64,000 nt of DNA, taken from positions 14,389,001 to 14,453,000 of the forward strand of contig OX344765.1 of NCBI GenBank assembly GCA_947034895.1, written 5' to 3'. Source of the DNA: Rhytidiadelphus loreus. Its lineage: Eukaryota > Streptophyta > Bryopsida > Hypnales > Hylocomiaceae. Below the pieces are notes generated by a model. That model made no database searches, was not told the DNA's origin, and saw only the letters and a list, made by a program, of their open reading frames with translations. Below are positions 36,191 through 48,594 of the stretch, piece by piece. The position numbers and the translations under genes were made by a program. The number at the start of each line of letters is the position of its first letter. The stretch's first letter is position 1.

Positions 36191-37423
36191 TTATGAAAGG
36201 CTCACGCTCACACCATCTGCTTGTGACAACAAGTTCCGCAAACTGAGGTTCATGTTCTTCCCTCGAAAAATGTCATAAGCAGGAAAACTCTGCTCCCAGC
36301 AGCCTTGAATCAATGGATTCGTCGGCAACACGCTCACTGCTTTGCTTTGCAGTTCATAGGAGATCAGCTTCCCGGACAACGACGACATCAACACCACCGA
36401 GGTGCACCCCCCTCTGGAGTTCACACACGGCACTCCATACGCAATATCAAACTCGGAATCCTGTTCCCCGAAGAGTTCATGAAGCTGCGCAATGGTGAAT
36501 TGCACCACCGTTCTGCAACAGACGTTCTGCGCAACCACAACCTCCAAAACCTCAAAGCACGCGTGGTTTTTTCCATCCGACCAAGCATTCATGAACAAGC
36601 GGCTCCCCCTGGCCACCAGTTGCGGATGGCGAAGCTTTCTCGGGAAACTCATGCGTCGAAGCTCAGTCCATGCATTCTTTTGGAGATCGTAACCGAGGAG
36701 CACAAACTGGCGCCTCAGAATGTCACGGAAAACAATGTACAGCACTTGGGCTACCATCACAGCTGAGCCTGCAATCGCCTCCTCGAACTCCTTGGGCGGG
36801 CTGCGAAGCGCTTTCCATTCATTCCGGGCAGGCTCAAAGACGTGCACTCTCGTTAGGGTTAGAGTTCCAAATTCCCGGGGGTTGTTAACGAGGAAGACTT
36901 TGAAGCTGCGTGCAGGGGAGTCGACGGCCGGGAGGAGGATGGGGAGGTAAGTGCCCAGGCAGAAAATTTCTGGGGGAGCGGGCAATGTGGTTCTGGTTTG
37001 GGCCACTGGGTCGGAGATCGTAAGCGCCAAGTCGTCGTCGCTGCCGCGCAAGGTGCTCAACTCGCAGATGAGGCCGTCGTCCATGGCGGAGAGCTGCGTT
37101 TCGAAGTCCTCTTCGTTGAGGGAAGACTCCCCGGCGTCGATGGAATGCCATCGTTGTGTCTCCAAGTCCAGGAAGCTCACGGTGCGGCGGAAAATGGGGT
37201 CCACGACGCTCCAGCCGTCGCAGTCCAAGTCGCGAGTGAGGAAGAGGAAGGCGTCGTGCTTTCTCTTGGGGTTGAGGTCGTAGAGGTCGTGGAAACTGGG
37301 TTTGGAGAGAAGCTCCAGCCAACTCTTGCAAACGGAACGCAATCGGCAAAGCTCGGGGATGGACAGGAACGAGAGCACGCGCTCGATGATCTCCACGGGA
37401 AGCTCGTCGACACTGTCCGCCAC
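36191..37423 (-). CDS. F-box protein with kelch/beta-propeller-like C-terminus (410 aa)
   Basis: A complete single-exon frame. Residues 6-45 form an F-box (DELPVEIIERVLSFLSIPEL followed by RSVCKSW), the part that binds SKP1 in an SCF ubiquitin ligase. The remaining 360 residues are a poorly conserved repeat region with kelch-like phrases (VHVFEPARNEWKALRSPPKE, LLGYDLQKNAWTELRRMSF), expected to bind the target protein. It is convergent with PAL B and duplicated with it. In Arabidopsis, certain kelch F-box proteins direct turnover of PAL or CHS, so the linkage is suggestive; however, this protein looks more like the UFO/At5g15710-type F-box/kelch group than those, and its target is unknown. The copy at 13708-14878 is truncated. 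Confidence 0.85.
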   Translation of the reverse strand: MADSVDELPVEIIERVLSFLSIPELCRLRSVCKSWLELLSKPSFHDLYDLNPKRKHDAFLFLTRDLDCDGWSVVDPIFRRTVSFLDLETQRWHSIDAGESSLNEEDFETQLSAMDDGLICELSTLRGSDDDLALTISDPVAQTRTTLPAPPEIFCLGTYLPILLPAVDSPARSFKVFLVNNPREFGTLTLTRVHVFEPARNEWKALRSPPKEFEEAIAGSAVMVAQVLYIVFRDILRRQFVLLGYDLQKNAWTELRRMSFPRKLRHPQLVARGSRLFMNAWSDGKNHACFEVLEVVVAQNVCCRTVVQFTIAQLHELFGEQDSEFDIAYGVPCVNSRGGCTSVVLMSSLSGKLISYELQSKAVSVLPTNPLIQGCWEQSFPAYDIFRGKNMNLSLRNLLSQADGVSVSLS

Positions 37424-39225
37424 GGACTCCTCCTGTTCTTGCCATTACGAAAAATTACATAGCATAAGGTGGGAGAATCGTAAACCGACACAAATTGCAC
37501 TAAGCATAGTTGATCAAATACTTATTGATGCTCATTACGGATTGAAAGGGGAATCCAACACACCAATATATGAATTCCTTAAACAACACCGTAAGCAGTA
37601 GTTATGCGGGTTCAAATTCTATTAGAAATTAGTGTTGCATGCTCCTCTCAGGTCTTGCAATGGGACCCTAAACCCTAAACCGACACAATTTCTAATGTTG
37701 AGGTCAATGACGGAATTCGATTCTCCTACCACAATCCTCGTTGAGAAAAGAACGCACAGATATGGGATGCGATATTCAAATAGACTCATAATCCTAAACC
37801 CTCTAGGTATGCCAAACTACTACGCATAGTCTGAAACCCTTACAAGAACAAGACAATTTGCAAAACCCAAAAGCAAATTTGGAGCCAGAACATTACTGAG
37901 GATGAAGCCATGTGGCGCCTAGGTCTTCTTCAGCACCGTTCCGAGAATGCAACTGACGTTACGTTACCGCTGAAGAACAGAAACAGGGCATAGCCAACAC
38001 TTGGTCCACCTCGGGGAGCGCGCCCACAATAGATGTCAACCGCCAAAGCATGCATCAGTGCTTTAACTCCCTCCGACAACGCCTATTGAAGTATTGATCC
38101 TCTCCTCTGTTGTTAAATTGATGAATTCTTTGGTCACTGAGAAGAAGATCGAAACACAATAATGCCATCGTCGGTCTCTTCTATCAAACAGTTCTTAGAC
38201 CTGCCACTCTCTCTGAGCTTTGTAGGTTACCAGCACAGTTCCTACAAAAAAGCATCACGTTCTTATTACCTAATTATTCCAGACTTATGCAACCGAATGG
38301 ACAAAGCTTCGGAAATCCTAAAGCGGGTCACAAAAGAAGGTACGTACTGTTGTTTCTGTGTGTTCAGTGGATATTCATGCAGTAGTACATATCATTCTCC
38401 AGCAGCCTTTTGTACGTTGTCATTAACACGTAGTGGAACTCATGTAATCCTTTTAAGCTTTTAGGAGGGATTAGATTCCTTTGACTTTGAAAGTTGTGTC
38501 CGTTGACTCCAGGTTCTGGAACCCTTTCACTGATCACGGTCAATTAATTAAATGCCTCACATATCACTCAATCTTCGAACTCTCGAGAGACACGAGCTCA
38601 CCGTCAACACCTTCAAGGCCAACTTATTATTGTCCCCAGTTCCCACTACAAGTGAGCTGCGTTATTAGTTCCCACTCACCTGAAATGCAAAGTCCAGGAG
38701 ATTTGACGTCTGCTCCCAAGTCAATCACAATGCTGATATGACAATTAATCTCTAGTAGAGACAGAGGGAAGCGTGAGGTAAAACCTTGTGCCCATTTACT
38801 GTTAAAACACGCCACAGTTACATCGACAGAGCAAACAAAATGTGTAGCTTTTCCCATTTCATTATACAATACTGCCAAAGAACATCGACAGGTCACCTAC
38901 TTGCCAGCATGCATGCTGCATAAGTCTCAAAAACTACCGCTTTCAGTTACTCTAGACAATGCTGTCCTCCTTGTCGCCTTCCATCTCAAACTGCCCCACT
39001 ACTATTTGCTGTTCAACTGTTCAATACTTTGTTGATCTTGCTGACCTCCCGGAAAGTACTTTCCGCTAAATGAAATCCTTCTCTTGCTCACCTGCTCTGT
39101 CATCATTTCTTGCCAACAAAATGACTTCATCATATACGCTCACATTTGGAAGTAGTGTACTGTACAATGTCCTTGGGTCATTTGCAGGATTGCCAATCAC
39201 GAAAATCAACTATTCGCAACCAGCC
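37424..39225. other. Intergenic region upstream of the F-box gene
   Basis: Moderate-GC, apparently low-copy sequence. It must include the F-box promoter (right of 37423) and the 3' untranslated region of the hydrolase (left of 39226). The short frames at 38162-38464 (+) and 38627-38896 (-) overlap no recognised family. No repeat structure was seen. Confidence 0.5.
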
Positions 39226-41262
39226 TTACTTGGTGTTAGTAAGGGCCTTGACAATAAATGCACTGATACGATCAAGTGCGATATGATCCGATTCCTCTTG
39301 GCTCATACCACTGGCACGTTTACTTATCTTTATAGAGTGGTCTCCACCCTCGACCACATGCACTTCATTCATCACGGTCAATTTTTTCCTTACCTTCTCA
39401 AGCTCGGTTAAAGGGCACATTGAGTCTTTACTGCCCTGAAACACAATACAACCATCAAAAAAACAATGTGAATAAAAGATCACTTCGTTGAACCGTCGCT
39501 TTACGAAACCATTATCAATGCATTAGGCTGTACCTGAACAAACAAGACCGGGGCTTGCAGCTCCAACAAAGTTTGATCACGAAGAGCGCCATTAGCTCCC
39601 TGCACACAAAACAAAGCAATTACATTTCTTCTCTGGGGGATAAAACACAAATATCACTTGTAGCCTTTCAAGTATAAGAAACAGATACCTTGAGAGGATA
39701 ACCAAGGCAAACCACAGCAGCGACTTCCGTGTCTTCAAGACCCGCTACCATGCAGCTCACCCTATCCGTAGTTGCAATGAAGGGGTTAGTGAGCATCGCA
39801 GAAACTGAAACATCTGACAAAGTAACAGCAAAACGAGGAGGCTGTTCTAAGTCGAAGCCTAAATCCTAAACCACCCGCAGTATGATGACAAACTCAACCC
39901 CTAAAATGCACTTGCCAATTTCAGATGAACAGTAGCGGAACTCAGAAGTACCTTGAGCCCATTGACTTCCCAACAAGTACCAAAGGATGCCCAGAATGTC
40001 GTGAGGTAGCCTTTCTAATTTCTTCCACGTGACTACCCACTAGCTTCTCCGCCTTCGGAGGGGCGCCTTTCTTACCATTCGCACAATCTGCGCAATACAA
40101 CCTTATCGTTCTCACTTATTCCGCCCGTTATGCGGAACCTCGAGAACTTGCAGAAGTTACACTTCAAAAGAATTCACTACCATAAACACAGTGCTCCAGG
40201 ATCACCTTGAATATGAGCTGCTACGTAAAATGAAAAATGAAGAAACTTGTCAGCATAGCAAGTAAGAATTGCTATTATTCTGAGCTTCAGCTCAAACATT
40301 GTTCACGGGACTTAAACAAACTAAACATACGAATAAAGAGGTTTCATCAAGGGATCTATTTCGACTCGACAAAAAGGAGCTTCCCAGACACGCAATGGCT
40401 GTCCAAGTTGAAGCATCTTACAAGGATAATCAAAAGTCACAACCTCTACAGCTTTGGTCGCCTCGCCTAACAGCTTCTTCCATCTGCCACACATTTAACA
40501 TACTCATTACGTAAAAAACCTAGCTTCGGTGTTCACGCAAATGAGCAAGTGGGTCATGACGTTATTACTGTCGTCTCAAAGGTAGCTAAACCCTAAACCA
40601 AGCTCCAAGGAGATCATGTTCTGATTCTCAACGCATCTTCAATTCCTCAGTCCCTTAACATTCGATTCAGTCAGCCTTGCTTCACAACTTGCTTTGAGAG
40701 CTACACACACGTCACTCTAACTAGACAACATTTGAGAACCTCTCTCAGTCAAACTGCAAACACAAACCCCATTCTGTATTGCAACAAAAACAGAATGCTT
40801 GCAAGGCTGACGTCCGCCACCAAACTTCACAATAATCGCAACTGGAATTACTGTGCCTTCAGCTACATCAACAACTCTGCTCCTATTCAACAATAGCAAC
40901 ATACTCCATCTGTGCAGAAACAAGTACACTGAAAAACATAATCTGAATGGCACATTGATATCCACACCTACATACCTGACCATAAAATCGTGAGAAGAAT
41001 TGGCCCCTGCACCATGTGCAAAAATCAGAAGAGGCGACTCCAAGTTTCCGGAATTGCTGCGACTCGACTTCGCCACCCGAGGTGCAGGTGCCTCTTCCTC
41101 CACCTTCGGTTCCTCAGGCTCCGCTTTACTGTTTCTGCGACTCCGTTTGGAGGGCTCTTCATCCTTCTTGTTTGTCTCCTTTTGATTCTTTCTACTCCTC
41201 TTCGGCGGTGGTGGTGTTGCTGCTGCTGCTGCTGTCGCTGCTGCTCGCCTTGGGCGTGTCAT
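39226..41262 (-). CDS. Alpha/beta-hydrolase, TEX30/KANL3-like, six exons
   Basis: Exons (minus strand): 41262-40976, 40483-40422, 40087-39952, 39761-39689, 39599-39534, 39435-39226, all with GT-AG borders and matching phases. The product starts with a basic, Lys/Arg/Glu-rich tail (PKRSRKNQKETNKKDEEPSK) that could be a nuclear signal. Then comes the hydrolase fold: SPLLIFAHGAGANSSHDFMV, WKKLLGEATKAVEVVTFDYP, the nucleophile elbow GKSMGS, VAAVVCLGYPLK, GANGALRDQTLLELQAPVLF, the acid loop GSKDSMCP and the catalytic-histidine loop GGDHSIK. All three presumed catalytic residues are present. Family members are poorly characterised; no substrate can be given. A decayed second copy lies at 48595-49905. 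Confidence 0.85.
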
Positions 41263-41344
41263 TGCGATCCTTTGTTTGTATTCCCAAATGTGTAAACCTA
41301 CTAAAGATGAGATGCAAGAAGGAGCTTCTGGGTTCTTCAGTCTA

Positions 41345-44300
41345 AGTATCTCTGGAAGATGGCAATGTCAAGTTCGAGAATTCATGCGACTTCGTCAGGT
41401 TGAAACTCCGGAAGAGGCAAGCTAGCGTTGACATGAGCTTGTTGCGTACCCTGCCTGGCATCAACAATTCCAAATACCTGGGCCAACACCGGCGTCTGTT
41501 TCCAAAACCCTCGCCACTTGGGGTGAAGCTTCTTGAACAAGCTGGTTACTCTAATAAAGGCCACACTATATTATATTAGGGTCCAACTCTTGTCCCAATT
41601 TCATTACCACCAAATTCAAGCCATACGAGTGCCTACATTCTTAAATTGGGACATTAATAGGACCTAAAGGATTTGTATTGAAAGGCAATTCTATTTTCTT
41701 TTACATCACATTATCACTTCTGTAGTGGTGTTTTGGTGCGAAAAAATTAGGCCTAGACTAAAAATTGGGTGGCCATATATCCTTGACCCAATTTTCCCAC
41801 TTGGGCTTGATTTGAATTGACCCTATATATGTGAATTGGGTCAACTTGGAATCAAGGTTGGACACTGACATAAAGTCACCCTAATAAAAGTACACCCAGG
41901 TGCATTTGAATAAATAATTGAGCATTGTTTCAATTATTGAATTGTCTAATATTTTGTTGGATCTTATTGGAGGTGAAAAGAGCATTTTAGATTATCCTCT
42001 TATGCATGTTTTGGATGCCATATGAATAAAACTATGAATTTTCAAAGTGTTGAAAATATGTGTATCAAGAAGTGTTCCTAGGCTCTCATGTTCATAGATC
42101 TTGCATTGTATTTTATACTATTACCAAGGGAAAACAAAAAGAATCATTAGCACAATAAATATGTATTACATACAAATTTTACTAAGGCTTTGTGTACTTG
42201 AGTACAATTGTTGATGATTGTATTGCAAAAGAAACATTGATTTTTATTTCTATTGACTTGATACAAACTCCAATGAAAAGAGAGACATCAAAAAGAAAGA
42301 AGATTGATTGATTTTTTCAACAACATCCGTGGAAATCTCATGATTCAATTCTGGTAAACCATCTCTAATATAAATATCATTGACAAAATTATGTACTTTT
42401 TTCATAAAGTATGTAGGAATAAATATAAAAAAAACTATTGGCTATAGTAAATGATTAGTTTTCTACTCTAAGGTCTCTGTCAACTCTTTAGGAATCATTA
42501 ATTCCAAATGTGAATTGAAACATTCCAACTAAATTTTAACCCACAAAAGGATCTTTGTAAGACCAAAAAAATCATTATGCATAGGACATTTAGAATAATT
42601 AGAATAGTGTACAAGGGTGGTTATAAAAAAGACTGGTATTTTTGGATAGCATTTTGCCAATTGGTTTTGTCTTGATTGTAATTGTATCCTTTATTTTTCA
42701 AAAAAAATAAAAATCATATTATATTTAAAAGTCAATATTGCTAATTTGTCACACTTTCAATTTTAGGGGTTTTGAGTACAATACAACACTTTAAACTAAT
42801 AATTTGGAGCTGAAATTTTTGAGGTCTATTCCAATAGTGGGCAAGCATGTTTCTACCAAAAGGGCATCAAAAATACATTATTTTATATCCACATTCATGC
42901 AAATAGTGCTCCCTTCACTACAAGAAAATGAGGGCATATATGACTTGTCCACTATGACTTCACCAACAAAAATGACTACAAAACAATTGCAAAATAGTCG
43001 TTTTGCAATCATTTTTGTAGGTGAAGTCATAGTGAACAAATCATATATGTCCTCATTTTCTTGTAGTGGCTTGCACACACACTTTTGAACATTGGAGATG
43101 GTTTTGACCTCATTCTATTGGTGAAATCTCATCATAATCAAATCCTTACAAATTGCCAATTTTGAACTTTTTTTTATTTCACTATGGTTGATTTATTATA
43201 AATTAAAACATTGACAAAAATAAGATTGTTTTCCTAAATTCTACAACTAAATTGAAAGTACAAAGTTCATTTAGCCAAGGTCAAGTGTAAGAATGGGATA
43301 GGCTACTACCTTGTTTCTTTTTGATGTTGGATTGGTGTACTAAATTTTTATAATGAAATGACTAACTAAATGCAATAAATTTTAGAGAAACTATAAACAT
43401 TAAAATGTACATGACCAATACAACATTAATCTTCCCTTCCTAATATGCATTCCAAGGTTCTTATTATTCCACCAAGAAGAAAAGAAAAGAAAATTGTTGT
43501 TGCAAGGATTTAAAAGTTCCACTATCTATATTAAAAATTTGTATTTAGTGACATCCATACTAATTACTTAATCAAGGCTTTAATTTTTTACAATAGATGA
43601 ATATTTTTACCAAAAGCATAAATATCAATACTACTCAAAGACAAGGATCTCTATAATCATAGTTGGTAAAAATATTCATCAAGAATAAAAATTTATGATA
43701 TTTTAAAATCAATTAGTGTAGGTGAAAATAGATACAATTTTTAGTGTTGTTGTAAGCAAGTGCCACTCCAAAATATAAATTAAGATAACTACTATTGATT
43801 GTGGCTTGCATACCAAACCAATCCACCATATTCTTGTCTCATATGTACATAGTCTAAGCATGAGAAGCAAAGACTCATCTGTGCCACCAATAGCCAACAA
43901 CTTGAAAATTTATAGATTCATCAAACAATGTTTAAAACAAACATGCCAATTCAATTTAATAGTGAGACTATCTTAGCCATTTTCGATCACCTTGTATGGC
44001 TTATACAAACCAACAAAAGCTAGAACAATTTAATAATGAGAACCATGCTCATATGCTTCTTCAATGAAGCTCTTGTGATTAGTTCAACTAAAGTAACTAC
44101 ACCTAAAATCACAAAAAACAGCAATTCAACTTGGTTCACATTATTATATTGGAATTTTTTTGTGGGGTTCTGTTGGTAGTGAAATGAGGATTCTAGAGTC
44201 TCTTGGAATGCATTTTTTGGACACTATATGAATAAATTACGAATTTTCAAAGTGCTGAAAATAAGTGTTCCTAAAAGCAATCATAGAGTATCATGAATAG

Positions 44301-44400
44301 AGGGAGTACATTATAGACAAGAATCTCTAGTATGCAATTTTAGGAAGTGTGATTTTAAGTGTAGTTACCTTAAGGAACTGTCAACGGTCAGGGATTGTCA
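41345..44400. other. AT-rich intergenic DNA with dispersed repeats
   Basis: No gene seen. A dispersed repeat with the phrase TTTTCAAAGTGTTGAAAAT near 42040 recurs near 44238 and 52815 in related contexts, so three decayed copies of one family lie in this window. A CACTA foldback element sits at 42916-43068. Confidence 0.55.
42916..43068. mobile_element. CACTA-type foldback MITE (153 bp)
   Basis: It begins CACTACAAGAAAATGAGG and ends CCTCATTTTCTTGTAGTG, the classic plant CACTA terminal sequence. Almost the entire element is one inverted repeat with a centre near 42995 (CAATTGCAAAATAGTCGTTTTGCAA). The flanks are CTT on the left and GCTT on the right, so a 3-base target duplication is only approximate. 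It does not code for protein. Confidence 0.88.
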
Positions 44401-45059
44401 AAATGCGTACATCGAATATCCACGTCTTCAAAAAACCCTGGCATGAAATTACGGTGTCATCGAATATCAAGAAAACAAAAAGCCTGGGAGTATTTACAAC
44501 TGGGACTCACATGAATTGAAACACAGACCTGTGGGTACTGGTATACGACGTTAAAATCTTCAATTTCAGTTACCGGTAACGTGGTGTTCGAGCCAGATCG
44601 ACTCGAACAGGAGAAACCGGTAAATACTGAGCCTCCAATTTCAAGAGGCAAATGCGTACTGCAAGTTCCCCTTCCATAGATCCAAATTGCATTACCATGA
44701 GAGAACGAGACACCTCCTGTAAACTTGGCACTCTTAGATTGATATTGAGCATCAAGATTACTTCAGTAAACTGAGTACATTCAAGAAATTGCTCAGCTCG
44801 GGCCTACCGGTGAGGCCTCAGCAGTTGTCACTTCCGTCAGCAGGAAAAAAGTCGCCGCTGTCTTCGTAGTTAGTTAAATCTATCAGCAGTGAGGACTAAA
44901 ACCAGTGGTGACTTGACTGTCGCCAGTTGCACGTCTATACATGCAGGAAACAGAGCTTACAAATAAAGCTTGTTCCCGAATCAAGGTGTAGACAGAACAA
45001 AGCTGAATGATATTCAGCTATTAAGGATAATGATACATGTCAAAAGCGTGGTTGCTAGG
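44401..45059. other. 3' flank of the conserved unknown gene
   Basis: Moderate-GC sequence immediately after the stop at 45060; probably 3' untranslated region and flank. Short frames at 44457-44755 (-) are not recognised. Confidence 0.4.
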
Positions 45060-48000
45060 CTAAGTGATGAAATCCTTACTATAATCAGCTATTTGTGAGG
45101 TGAAGCTCGCAGTAGACATCTTGGAAGCTGTAGCCAGGGGAACGGCCATATTCTGAACATCTTGAGTCCTTGGTGGAGGTGGCTCACTGCACACATAACA
45201 CCTCGCAATTGATTATCAACTACCAACACCAGAATGAAATATGACTTAGGTGACAACTCCGTCTGTTCCTTGCAGCCCCATGAGTTAGAGCTCTTGTGAA
45301 ATGAAAAAGATGTAAGGACGGTATGTATGAAACCGCCAAAATGAGATGGCATCATCCTTATGCTTCGGAAGCCGACATCTGAGATGAACATACAAAAGAA
45401 ATAAACAAAAGGCTGCACTTCAAAGTTAAAAATTTATGTAACCAGGCATCTTGGTACCTGTATGTTAGGGGTAAAACAAGGTATGTCACTGGTTAATTTC
45501 AACCTGGCACAAGATGGGACATGAAATACTAACAATCGTATATGAACACCACGAACCTGAATGATGTAGGTCTAATGCTCGAAGATAAAGTCATGTCCCT
45601 TTGGCAATCGCCTTGCATCACGTGAATCTGCTGGAGCCAGCTCTTCTGCAGGAATACAATCGCATCATGCACTCTGTACCGAAAAAAAATTGGGGGACGT
45701 ATACAGCACATAATTCTTTAAGGACGTGTGATAATTAGGTCACCAAATAACAACATATGGCATCTATCTGAAAGATCGACATGGTGCAATAATAATTCAC
45801 AGAACCTCTAATTCAGGCAAGGAGTCTTTCTTCAGTGAATCTATGAATATTCAAACGTGAATACGCAACTACAAAGTAGAGATATTCAAATCATAAGACG
45901 GACAAGAAAGCTGGCACAAATGTATGCCGATGTAAATAGGAATAGAAAAGTGAGATATTATTGCTACGCGCTAAAAGATTCTCGACAATGGAAGCAAAGG
46001 GCTCAAACAAGCGTTCAGTAAGTGATAGAGGGGCGAACCAGTTTCTGTCCTTCTAGGGTAAGGGCCCTGTCCATAGATTCGAAAACTTTTCTCCAGCTAT
46101 CCACAGGTGGCTGCCCATCTGCGAGGTGGTTGAGGGTTGGCAACGAGGTAGCAGAACCAGGGACCAAAGGGGCATCCAGGTCCAGTTCGCCCGATTCAAT
46201 AACACTTCCAACCCTTCGCTTGCTTCTTTTTAGTGCTGCGATTCCAACCACGTCGGGTATAGCACCGGGTTAAGTTCGTCCGAAGAGCGCTTCCGTACAC
46301 TCCGAAACCTCATGCATTTGGGGGACTATGACAGGATTTAAAGAGCAAAGCAGCAAAGAAAAACTTAAGTAACTTAAGGTCTGGTACTCACCAGCAAGAC
46401 GACCTTTGACATCCAGGCTAAGAAGCTCCAGCCAGCATGTTGCAACATTAGCACCTGTGTAAACCCACAAATGTAGTTAGGAAAGTTATCAAAACCTTAC
46501 TCCCGTCCTTGATATCCAGAGTATCTACCCTACGGCTGTGCAGCTGCTTTCAAGAAATTGAGCCGCCTGTTGCCTGGAGGACAATTAGTTGACGGAAATA
46601 CAAATGAAACGCACATAGCTCCTCAATTTACTGGTAAGTAGAGGACTTTGTGGTGGATAACATTATTTAAGTGTAGTGTTCCACTTCCAAATGACACGAA
46701 GTACTTCCAAAGTACTGCTCGACTTCCGAGAGAGTATATGGGAAGCAACAAAAAAGTATAATTATCAGGTTGTTGCCTGGAGTACTGTTGCATCTGACAT
46801 CCATGCAAAAAATCAACAAATAGAGCACTCGTTGTCCAAAAATATTAGCAATGAGTGATTAAGAATCGGTTTCATGTACCTGAAACTGGCATCAGTAATT
46901 GAGACTCCAGTCGTTGTGCATCTTCATGCCTTAGAGAACCAGCATCTTCACTCAGTGTAGAGAGATCGATAGGATACTCACATGGGTCCCCCTCAAGACC
47001 CTCTTGCTTACATTCGAAAGTCTCACTCAGACGCCCTGCTCTTGAATGAAAGAGCGTTATATCACGCTCTTGCTTCATAGTCACAGGCAACTGCGCTTGC
47101 TGACTGTGACTTGTCTCATCTCTTTGGGCAACAGGAGGTATGTGTGATCGTGATCTCGAATCTACTAGAAGAACAGGTACATTCCGATTGCAGGCATGCT
47201 GTCCATTCCTTTGGAACGGTACAAACCCAGACGTTCTTTCACTAGTGTTTATCACACCTTTGCATTTACGCAAACCCACATCAAAGTGGCCATCAACGGC
47301 ATCTGCAAGCCTACTGGTCTTTTCCGTGTTGCTGTGACCACTCATTTTAGGTGAATCAGTGTTGCCATCCTGCGAATCTTGCAAAGATGACTCTGTGGGC
47401 TGGTCTGAAGTCTCTTCAGTCCACCTATTCAAATCACTGCATTCAATTGGTGGCTCTTCCAATTGGACTGAAAACTTATCATTCACTTGTATTTCGTAAC
47501 AAAGACCACCAGCTACTGATAGACTATCCCTCTGTAGGAGATCACCAACTACAGCGCTTAGCAAGGCATGAATTTCTGTCCGTGTTCGTGTTTGCTGTCT
47601 CATAATACCTGGCTTCAGATCTCCAAGAAGCCCACTAGGCTCTGCTGAACGTGCAAACTTTGTGCACAGCTTACCTTCTCCATTAGGAAGTTTAGGAAGT
47701 TTCTTGACACGCTTCTGGCGGGGTGGAAGAGGGGGAATAGAGCCTGCAAAACAAACTTAATATCAAATTACATGAATGGGATACTGGAATTGTTTGTTGG
47801 AGGTCATCATACGAGAAATGTCGATGCCATATCATAGTATGGAGCACAAACGTTCTCGTATACTTGTAGTTGTGATCATGTGTTTCACTTTATTAATCCT
47901 TAAGGTACGAGATGTGCTGAACTCTAACAATCTGAAAATTCGAACCACCAATCAAGCAAACAGTTTTCTATCTGGCATTTCTCAAAGACATTCTGACTGA

Positions 48001-48401
48001 GCATGCAAAATGAAAGAGAAAAACGGTCAGACATTACCGTCAGCTGCATAGCCCAGCATCTTGCGCTTGGTACCAGGGCTCAGGGATGATATCCTTGAGG
48101 TAAGACTCCCACCTTTGTCACTCTTATTCTCCTTGCAGTCCATGTATATAACCTTGGGTGCCGGTTGCCCGGCTGTATTTTGATTGGCAGGATGATGGCG
48201 TTTCTTCGGAGGGGGTAAAATGCTCTTGCTCAGTGCAGGCCATGATTGCTGGTTCGAATCAACGTGCATTCGGTTCACGTCCACACTTGTCAGCAGGCCC
48301 AAGACACCAGAAGTTTCAGCTTCTTGGGAGTTATTTTCTCTCGGACCTCCATCCTTGTCCTTCATGGCGTTGAGCGGCTGGCGACTGGACCCAGGGGCCA
48401 T
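45060..48401 (-). CDS. Conserved plant protein of unknown function, seven-exon model
   Basis: Proposed exons: 48401-48038, 47743-46880, 46454-46392, 46235-46039, 45645-45557, 45378-45334 and 45186-45060. All borders are GT-AG and phases fit, but the last two introns are less sure (one donor is GTTTCA). The N-terminal two thirds are hydrophilic, Ser/Pro-rich and probably disordered, with basic patches (PPKKRHH, PPRQKRVKKLPKLPNGEGK) that suggest a nuclear location. The conserved core is ANVATCWLELLSLDVKGRLA, then LKRSKRRVGSVIESG, then SWRKVFESMDRALTLEGQKL, then KSWLQQIHVMQGDC. I recognise this core as typical of uncharacterised plant proteins but can give no function. The 5' end abuts the decayed hydrolase copy. 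Confidence 0.65.
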
Positions 48402-48594
48402 GGCAAACGTCGAACACAGTTACAACCTTACCCTGCAAACCCTTCCTCGCATGCAGGCGAATTGAACGCATCTACGACGTTCCATGATTTGAGCACAAAA
48501 TATGTCGACATCAACTGAAGGAGCCACCCATCTTAAAGAGAGGACAAACGAAGCAGCTGCTTGAAAAGCTTATCATCAATGCACTTTGCTGTCC

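Larger units (their letters stand above)
30937..37361. repeat. Right arm of the 6.4 kb inverted repeat
   Basis: Partner of 13708-20132. It holds PAL B, the spacer and all but the first 21 codons of the intact F-box gene. The arms are separated by about 10.8 kb that contains CHS B and the CHS relic. Confidence 0.95.

Noticed and set aside
36191..37423. Assigning the F-box protein as a true KFB that degrades PAL or CHS
   Set aside because: The kelch-like repeats are weak and overall layout is closer to UFO/At5g15710-type proteins; the link rests on gene position only, so it is listed as a hypothesis.
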